From: Forficula auricularia
Taxonomy: Eukaryota; Arthropoda; Insecta; Dermaptera; Forficulidae
Length of the DNA stretch: 64,000 bases
NCBI GenBank assembly: GCA_024734495.1
Contig: JALMQS010000068.1
Coordinates: forward strand, 310,001-374,000
Direction of reading: 5' to 3'
The position numbers and the translations under genes were made by a program. The notes below the pieces were generated by a model. It had not been told where the DNA came from and searched no databases. It saw only the letters and a list, made by a program, of their open reading frames with translations. This document shows, piece by piece, positions 57,600-64,000 of the stretch. How positions within the stretch are numbered: the first letter of the stretch is position 1; every line of letters begins with the position of its first letter.

Positions 57600-58060
57600 G
57601 CAATAAAATTTTTCTTAATCCTCTAATTTTAATTTAATTATAAAATGATTGTTTTTAATTTATTAAGTGAATTAAAAGAACATCGTGTAATTGTCAAAAT
57701 AATTGAATATAATTAGAAATATTTCTTTAACAAATATAATACTTTTTGCTTTTAGAACATTTTGTTGGCAAACATTTTTTTTCTAAATATAATCTGTCAT
57801 TAGGTCAATAGTTTTCAAAAAGAATTTTTTTTTAATAGGCATTAAATGAGTACAACTTGAAACGCGTCGCTAAAATAGATTATACTAAAAATAGAATATG
57901 TAGTAATAATTCTACCTGGCTGTGTTTGAACATCCCGTAGAAACATCTGACCTCTCCCTCCAAGATCTTAATCATTTAAAAAGTATTTGAACTCTTATAC
58001 AGAAATTTAATCTGATTCTAAATTTGTCGTTAACTAGTAATTTTACTATTATACAATTAA
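57600..58060. other. Sfxn2 intron 3, AT-rich, nothing recognised
   Basis: No supported feature. Confidence 0.4.
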
Positions 58061-58089
58061 AATATTTTGTTTATTATTTATATATATAA

Positions 58090-58856
58090 AATTAAGGTTT
58101 TGTCTGTATATTGCTCCAAATCACGCCAAATTTTGGTTGCACACGTTTCAAGCAAAGTTATAAACGAAAACACCCTCAACAAAATTCCTGTCTGTCTGTA
58201 TGTCTGTTTCAGTGGTTTCCGAAAAGTTGCTCACGATTCACGTAAAAACGGCTGAAGGGATTATTATGAAATTTCATATTTACATCAGATGTCTTCTAAC
58301 TTACGTTTTTAGCTATAAAACGTTTTGATATTTTGACCAAAAAACCACCCAAAAAGGGGGGAGGGTGAAAAAATGTAAATTCTTGCCCTTGGAGCAAACT
58401 CAACCAAATTTTGTATACATAATCTCTGGGCCTCTAGAGAGCTAGAAATGCAAAAACTAACCACCCAAAATGGGGGAGGGGGGGGGGTCAAAAAATGAAA
58501 ATTCTTTCTCTTGGGCCAAATTCAACCAAATTTTGTATACATAATCTGTGGGTCACTAGAAAGCTAGAAATGCAAAAACTTGGTGCAGAGGGTGGGTGCG
58601 GGGGTGGAATGGGGGTGGGGTGAGGAGTGAGGCGGAGTAGGGTGGGGGTGCAGGGGGTAGTGCGGGGTGGAGTCCAGGGGTTATGTGGGGGTGTGGTGCG
58701 CAGGTTTGGGGGCACGGGGTGGGGTCCGAGGTGGGTGGGGGTGCGGGTGGTGGTGTGGGGGAGGGGGTACTGGGTGGGTTTCGTGGGGTTCGAAGGGGCC
58801 TGCCTCTTGGCTAGCAAGAGGGCCGCCGAAGGCGGGCCTTGCAGCTAGTAATCTAT
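58090..58856 (+). mobile_element. Helitron-like non-autonomous element
   Basis: Ends with the hairpin GGGCCGCCGAAGGCGGGCC, then TTGCAG, then CTAG followed by T (58851-58856): the 3' structure of a Helitron. Internal parts are the TCTGTCTGTATGTCTG block, TCACGTAAAAACGGCTGAA, two AAATTTTG-bearing minisatellite units, and a 230-bp G-rich tract (58580-58800). The 5' border is not certain. Confidence 0.55.
58580..58800 (+). repeat. G-rich tract (GGGGTG-type)
   Basis: Strongly strand-asymmetric G runs (GTGGGTGCGGGGGTGG and similar), able to form G-quadruplexes. The ORFs on both strands here are by-products of composition. Confidence 0.85.
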
Positions 58857-59051
58857 AAACTGGTTCATTGCCGAATACTTATTTATAATTTTACTCGCAG
58901 CTCGCTGGGCAGTATTTATTGAATTCACTCATTTTTTTCATTTTTAGGGTTCTGTTCAGAAGTAAAACGAGACCTTATTAGTGTCGCTACCATATTTGTT
59001 TATCTCTCAGTCGTAGTAAACTAAATAAGATTTATTACATTAGTTATATGT

Positions 59052-59179
59052 GAAAGATATTAATTTGCCGATGGTAATAGATTCAAATTTACTAGAAAAT
59101 CATAGATCAAAGATGGTGTCATCTATTAATTTCGATGGAGTGGAATTAATAGATGACACCATCTTTGATCTATGATTTT
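59052..59179. mobile_element. small SINE-derived foldback, 12-bp TSD
   Basis: TTAGTTATATGT flanks it (59040-59051 and 59180-59191). Arms ATAGATCAAAGATGGTGTCA / TGACACCATCTTTGATCTAT surround a ~20-nt loop. The one-sided left part (GAAAGATATTAATTTGCCGA) matches the 3' end of the SINE at 62411-62600 in inverted orientation. Confidence 0.85.
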
Positions 59180-59536
59180 TTAGTTATATGTATTCATTTT
59201 CCCCAAAATAGTGCTAACCGTTTAATTGAATGATTATTTTGGGTAGGGTCGAATTTTTTAGGGTGTCGAAAATAAAAAATATATTTTTTTATAATAGAGT
59301 ATGAGATATCCCTGTAAATATCTTTTTAAATGAAATTAGTTTTAATTTTTCAAAATTTATTATGCTTTAAAATGACTCTGGAAAACAACCCAAAGTGGCA
59401 ATTTACAGGTTATTTTTGTACCTGCCGGAGTTTAGAAATGCATAACTTAAGATTATGAAAAAATTCGACAGATTCGCTCATTCTTTCCTTATCAATGAAA
59501 AATAAGAATTTGATATCTCAGGTATTTTAGAAGACT

Positions 59537-60030
59537 AACTGCAAGGCTCGCCTTCGGCGGCCCTCTTGTTAGCCAGGGGGCACGCCCCCTGGACCCCCAA
59601 CCCACACAATTTGGTTGAGTTTGCTCCAAGGGCAAGAATTTACATATTTTTCACCCCCCCCCCCCCCTTTGGGGGATTTTTTTAACAAAAGTTGTCAGAA
59701 ATCACATCCCCTACAACTTTGCTCATTATAAAATTTGCCGTAGAGTTAATAGTTTAGGAGCTATTTGATAATTTTCATTCGTGCGCCCCCCCAAACCCCC
59801 TTTTGGGGTCAAAATATCAAAACGTTATATAGCTAAAAACGTAAGTTAGAAGACATCAGATACAAATAGGAAATTTCATAATAATCCCTTCAGCCGTTTT
59901 GACGTGAATCGTGAGCAACTTTTCGCGGAAACCACTGAAACCGACAGACAGACATACAGACATACAGGAATTTTGTTGACGGTGTTTTCGTTCATAACTT
60001 TCCTCTCACAATCCGAAAAATATGAGCACA
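59537..60030 (-). mobile_element. Helitron-like element, second copy
   Basis: Reverse orientation of 58090-58856: hairpin region GGCCGCCGAAGGCGAGCC then TTGCAGTTAGT at 59537, then GCACGCCCCCTGGA, one AATTTGGTTGAGTTTG unit, and at the other end ACAGACAGACATACAGACAT. Shorter and lacking the G-rich tract. Confidence 0.5.
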
Positions 60031-60343
60031 AGAGATTCTTTGTACACACTTAAGGTTTTTTCAAGGGTGCGAAAGTTAATATTTTTTGAAATATATTAAA
60101 GTATATATATACAATTTTTTGTTTCTCTAAATACCCATCTATTAAAATACGTAAAAATGTCCGGAAATTAATAATTTGTTTTCGTATGAAAATCCGAATC
60201 ACAAACGAATGTCAAAATAAGAATAAGAAATGCACAAATTTCTAAAATTCTCAGGCAGCGTTCATTTCAACAATTGTATCTTTTTTTTTTCTTTTTTAAA
60301 TATTCTCTTATGATTATAATTAATGATAAATTATTTATTTCAG

Positions 60344-60469
60344 CGTTATGTACCATTCGCAGCGGTAGCAGCTGCTAACTGTGTTAATATTCCTTTAATG
60401 AGACAAAATGAGATTGCGTTTGGTATTGACTTAACAGATGAAAATGGAAATCAAGCAGGACAGTCCAAG
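60344..60469 (+). CDS. Sfxn2: sideroflexin-2, coding exon 4 (gene continues beyond window)
   Basis: Acceptor TTATTTCAG, donor TCCAAG-GTAAAA; 126 nt, phase 0 at both ends. It encodes [20 protein letters not shown] then [21 protein letters not shown] is the conserved central hydrophobic segment of the family, and DENGN is the following matrix-side turn. The four exons give 216 codons. The last third of the protein (TQVV-x-SR and on) is not in the remaining 3.5 kb, so the gene runs off the window. Confidence 0.95.
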
Positions 60470-60596
60470 GTAAAATTATTTAATTTAAAATCTTGTTAGA
60501 GTTCGTGGCTGTGACGAAACTGTATTAGTACTAGATGAAGGAGGAGGTATCAACCAAAGATGGAATCACTGGGTTCAATAAAACACCTTTAATAAA

Positions 60597-60630
60597 ACGT
60601 TTCGGCCTGAATTTATTTGGCCATCTTCAG
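60597..60630 (-). ncRNA. hammerhead-like core (family F, left arm)
   Basis: Minus strand CTGAAGAT, GGCC-(11 nt)-GGCC, GAA, palindrome ACGT, U. Confidence 0.55.
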
Positions 60631-60887
60631 TTAATTGGGAGTTATACACAAAATGCGGTGCACATATGTGATCGAACCAAGCCTTGTCAAAAATAAAAAT
60701 AACAAATTTTTAGCTTCATGAAAATTTATCTGGACCCAAAAGTTTCAGATTGTAGAAAGTTTGATTCTGAAACTTTTGGGTCCACGCACGTTATAAATTT
60801 GCATGAAGTTAAAAATTTTTATTTTTATTTTTGACAAAGACTTGGTTCGGTCACATATTACCGCATTTTGTGTATAACTCTAATTAA

Positions 60888-60922
60888 CTGAAGATGGCCA
60901 AATAAATTCAGCCCGAAACGTT
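60888..60922 (+). ncRNA. hammerhead-like core (family F, right arm)
   Basis: CTGAAGAT, GGCC / GCCC arms (one mismatch relative to the left arm), GAAACGTTT. TTA downstream pairs with TAA just before the core. Confidence 0.5.
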
Positions 60923-61739
60923 TTATTAAAGGTGTTTTATTGAACCCAGTGATTCCATCTTTGGCTGATACCTCCTCCTTCATCTAATATAATTTAAAAT
61001 CGTACAAAAAAATAATTAAATGACGAAAATAAGATCTAACTATTCCATTGTTTGAAAAATAATCAAAATAAATAGCATAATCTTTCAGCTGAAATTTTTC
61101 TGCAAGAAGCTATCCTCTTTTGAATCAAATGTTTTTTTAAGTACTCACCTCTTTTAGAGAGTGAAATGGTGATTAAAAAATTAATTCAAGCCCTATACGA
61201 GCTTATAGAGATTTGAAATTGTTTTACATTCTGTAAGAAATCATCCTCTAATGTGAAATGCTAATTTAAAGTAGTTGTTTCACGATATGGGTTTTCTTAG
61301 GATTTTTTTGAAATTTAGACAGATTAATATTTAAATACTTCTGCATCGATTGGTGGCAAAACGAAATTTATGAACAATATAGTTCCGGAGATATTAAATT
61401 ACAAAGATAGAGTTTTTAGACTCTTATACATTGCAATATACGGGATACCGGAAAGTTTACATTCATATTTAATTATAATTAAGAAACTCTTCTTACCATT
61501 GTTATAAAAAACTAAACCAACATTAAACAATAACTAATGCATTTTTTAAGAAAATTTTAATTCATAGTTAAAACACAGTTTCTGAGATAATAATTAATAA
61601 ATAATCAAAAATGTATAATGAAAAATTTACACTAAAAACAAGCTGGCAACAGCGCATTTATTTAACCAGTGAAAGATGTATAAAGCGCGCACGCGCTAGA
61701 TTTTTTCAAAATTATAATTTTATAATGTGTAACGTAGGC

Positions 61740-61815
61740 GTTGACAGTGGCGTGGCAAGCTTAACTCGCGCCCGGGGCACAATACCTTTTTAGCCCCCCC
61801 CCCTTCGAAAACCAT
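61740..61815. repeat. GC-rich retroelement-like fragment
   Basis: GACAGTGGCGTGGCAAGC then GCGCCCGGGGCACAATACC and a C-run. Similar GTGGCGTRGCMAG strings are common in invertebrate repeats; not identified further. Confidence 0.35.
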
Positions 61816-62410
61816 ATAATATTATATGTAAAATATACCCGCAAATTAATTAATAAATAAAGTAAAATAAATAAAGTCATAGGCAACAAAGCATTTATTT
61901 AACCTAAAAAGTAGGTTAACTTTAGTACTTTTTTTGACGTTTTTTCGTTTAAAGCCATTGTCGCAACAGCTTTTAATTGTTTATTAAGAACTTTTTGTTT
62001 AATAAATCGACCTTTATAATGTATTTTATCTGTCATTTCTATGATAAAAATATTCAATCTCGGGCAATGTTGCCAGATTTGTCAAACGACCATGGGATTG
62101 GCTAGTACTGGTACATAAACAGGAAAAAGTTTTGGGCTTATGAATTATGAATCTCTACTGTCTGTTCTATATACTCTAGCATTAACTTTTTGCTAGTATT
62201 GTCGCGAAACAACTACCTTAAAGATATAATCACCCCTTTTCGAGAGTGAAGAGTTGATGTCAAAAATTAATTTAGGCTATATTTGTGCTTATTGATTCAG
62301 AATGATCTTAGAATCAGTATGAAACAATCTCCTCGTTAATAAAATGTTAAAATAAGGTAGTAACTAATTTTTTTGGGTGGAGGGGTGATAACAAAAATTA
62401 AATTAGACTA

Positions 62411-62600
62411 CATCCTGCAGGTGAGCCAGGTGGCCCGGATTGCTGTTACTGGCACTCGGTTTCGATTCCCGAGGGGGTGAAAAACAACCCCTCTGACATT
62501 TAATTAAAAATATTCCATTCCATCGGATTTAATAGATGACACCAACTTATGATTTCTTGTAAATTTGAATCTATTACCATCGGCAAATTAATATCTTTCA
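62411..62600 (+). mobile_element. tRNA-derived SINE, 12-bp TSD
   Basis: TAAATTAGACTA flanks it (62399-62410 and 62601-62612). Head: GAGCCAGGTGGCCCGGATT (A-box region) and GGTTTCGATTCCCGAGGG (B box). Body: ATCGGATTTAATAGATGACACC. Tail: GGCAAATTAATATCTTTC. The B-box portion matches the arms of 54394-54833, and the tail matches 59052-59090. Confidence 0.8.
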
Positions 62601-62732
62601 TAAATTAGACTATATAATTATGTGATTAGTGATTCAGAATTACCTTAGAATTGTAAGAAACCGTCTTAAGTGAAATGATTAGGGTAGTTACCTTTTTTAA
62701 GAGATGAAGGAGTGATCGAAAAATGAATATAA

Positions 62733-63641
62733 TAGGTGTACAAATAAGTTTCCGCCGTTTGACAAAGTTGGTCCCACCAGTAAGTTACGGTTAAAATTGC
62801 CAGAATTAAAACTTAATTATCGTAAGGTAGTATATTTGTCAACAACATAACCTTGAAATCTTAGTGAATTTTCATCAGTATATTATATTTATATTATAAA
62901 ATGTCAAGTTTTGAGTCAAATAAACGTCATTTGCGGGAACTTTTGATTTACTTCTTCAATTTGAAAAAATCTGCAGCTGAGGCGCATCGATTGCTTGTAG
63001 AAGCATAATATGGTGAGGCTGCCTTAAGTGAGAAAAGTTGCCTTGAGTGGTTTCAAAAGTTTAAGAAGGGTGAATTTGACATTGAAGAAAAAGAACGTAG
63101 CGGAAGACCGAAAGTGTACGAAGACGCAAAATTGAAAGCATTATCGGACTAAGATTCGTGCCAAACGCTAGAAGAACTTGCACATACATTAGGAGTGACT
63201 CAACAAGCAATTTCACATCGGTTGAAATCATTGGGAATTATTAAAAAACAAGGAAATTGGGTTCCATATGAACTGACGCCGAGAAACATTGAACGCCGAT
63301 TTTCCACAAAACCTATTTGAAAACACTCAATTGGGAAGTTTTACCCCACCCGCTATATTCACCAGACATTGCTTCTTCTGTTGTCCACTTGTTTCGTCGA
63401 TGGCACATGGCCTGTCTGAGCAGCACTTCACATCATATGAAGATACCAAAAATTGGGTCGATTCGTGGATAGCCTTAAAAGATGAAGCATTCTTCCGAAG
63501 ATGAATCCGTATGCTGCCAGAAAGATGGGAAAATGTAGTGGCAAGCGATGGACAATACTTCGATAAAACTTAAGGTTGCGTTCTTTCACAATAAATGCCC
63601 ACTTTTTGATTAAAAACGGCGGAAACTGATTTGTACACCTA
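62733..63641 (+). mobile_element. mariner element, internally deleted
   Basis: TIRs GGTGTACAAATAAGTTTCCG (62735) and CGGAAACTGATTTGTACACC (63621) with TA at each border. The coding region is a remnant (next entry). About 0.9 kb against ~1.3 kb for complete mariners. Confidence 0.92.
62901..63572 (+). pseudogene. mariner transposase remnant
   Basis: Starts MSSFESNKRHLRELLIYFF, then (after a TAA at 63007) SEKSCLEWFQKFKKGEFDIE, EKERSGRPKVYEDAK, a second stop, then LEELAHTLGVTQQAISHRLK: the paired helix-turn-helix domains. Sequence then jumps at ~63310 to TLNWEVLPHPLYSPDIAS and, after a frameshift, MAHGLSEQHFTSYEDTKNW and RMLPERW, which is the C-terminus. The region carrying the first two catalytic Asp residues is deleted. 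Premature stops and frameshifts confirm it is dead. Confidence 0.9.
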
Positions 63642-63699
63642 ATACTTATATCATATTTGTGCTAAGCTGATAAGTGATTTGAAAGTTATCTTTTGTAAT

Positions 63700-64000
63700 C
63701 TTTTAATAAATTTTTATTACAATATATCACCAGTGCTGAAGGCATGAAGAAACCACTTAAAATAAAAAATCACCATCGATTTTGGTCTAATACTGGAGAA
63801 ACAACCATTCTACAATATGTTTTTTTGAAGTAACCATTTTTGTGGTAACCATTGCAGAAAACTTAAAATCAAAAAAATATTTTTGTGCTATTATGTCAAC
63901 AGTAAAAATGATATTTTCTCAAATAATTGAAAATAAAGTGGCATCAGTGGCTGCTAGACTTTATCCATAATCATTTTAAATATTAATATAATTTATGAGA
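63700..64000. other. nothing recognised
   Basis: Presumably Sfxn2 intron 4. No exon of the missing C-terminal third is visible. Confidence 0.4.

Larger units (their letters stand above)
60493..60989. mobile_element. foldback family F element, 12-bp TSD
   Basis: TAATTTAAAATC flanks it (60481-60492 and 60990-61001). A ~40-bp left extension (TTGTTAGAGTTCGTGGCTG) precedes inverted arms of ~225 bp (TAGATGAAGGAGGAGGTATC / GATACCTCCTCCTTCATCTA), each with a hammerhead-like core. It begins 23 bp after the exon 4 donor. Confidence 0.88.
61080..63700. repeat. diffuse ~150-bp repeat with nested insertions
   Basis: Blocks AGAGTGAA..GGTGAT, AAAAATTAATTTAGGC, TATTTGTGCTTATTGATTC and AAGAAACMATC recur near 61160, 62240, 62380-62690 and 63640-63690. 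The SINE (62411) and the mariner element (62733) are inserted within these units. Confidence 0.6.

Noticed and set aside
58488..58858. Pro/Thr-rich and Gly/Trp-rich ORFs on both strands
   Set aside because: Overlapping ORFs in several frames of a G-rich simple tract; composition artefact.
60470..64000. Remaining Sfxn2 exons inside the window
   Set aside because: No segment encodes the expected ITQVV-x-SR or C-terminal FPQ motifs; the missing exons must lie beyond position 64000.

Overview
This is animal nuclear DNA, very probably from an arthropod and most likely an insect. It is AT-rich and intron-containing, and full of degraded mobile elements of insect type: mariner, PIF/Harbinger-like, Helitron-like, Jockey/CR1-type LINEs, tRNA-derived SINEs and MITEs. 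A small nuclear copy of mitochondrial COX2 carries TGA where Trp is expected. I cannot name the species.

The only clear host gene is the 5' two thirds of a sideroflexin-2 gene (Sfxn2, + strand). Its four visible coding exons (48334-48485, 50208-50378, 53962-54160, 60344-60469) join in frame with GT-AG introns to give 216 codons of an expected ~320; the rest lies beyond the window. Its introns are filled with inverted repeats, a transposon remnant and the COX2 fragment. A possible minus-strand gene start (ATG 40809-40811 spliced to 39447-39352) is much weaker.

Layout: 1-3.0 kb holds MITEs, a LINE 3' end, a 3'-truncated U1 snRNA pseudogene and a tRNA-derived SINE in a 387-bp tandem duplication. 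3.6-26.1 kb is a satellite array of ~638-bp monomers (about 31 copies of a landmark). It is broken twice by near-identical ~1.33-kb segments, giving a ~7.7-kb higher-order period. 26-35 kb is T-rich DNA with a MITE family, a threefold GC-rich module and a threefold ~300-bp repeat. 35.4-36.5 kb is a tandem array whose ~135-bp unit contains the T arm of a tRNA-like SINE. 36.5-48 kb has retroelement remnants (LINE ORF1-like, RT thumb/C-terminus, RT fragment), a PIF/Harbinger-like element with a MADF-like start, and several foldback elements. 48-60.5 kb is Sfxn2. 60.5-64 kb has a foldback element, a SINE with target-site duplication and an internally deleted mariner, set in a diffuse ~150-bp repeat.

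The most interesting signal is a recurrent RNA-like motif. At least 18 places on both strands carry CTGAWGAW, then two complementary arms whose sequence differs between families, then GAAAC or GAAAT followed by a short palindrome and TC or TT. This has the layout of a type-I hammerhead ribozyme (CUGANGA, stem II, GAAA, short palindromic stem III, UH cleavage triplet), except for one extra A/U before stem II. In several copies the flanks also pair as stem I. Most copies sit in asymmetric inverted-dimer elements of about 145-500 bp flanked by 11-15 bp target-site duplications, as expected for retroposons related to Penelope-like elements. SINE-derived foldbacks in the same window have the same architecture.
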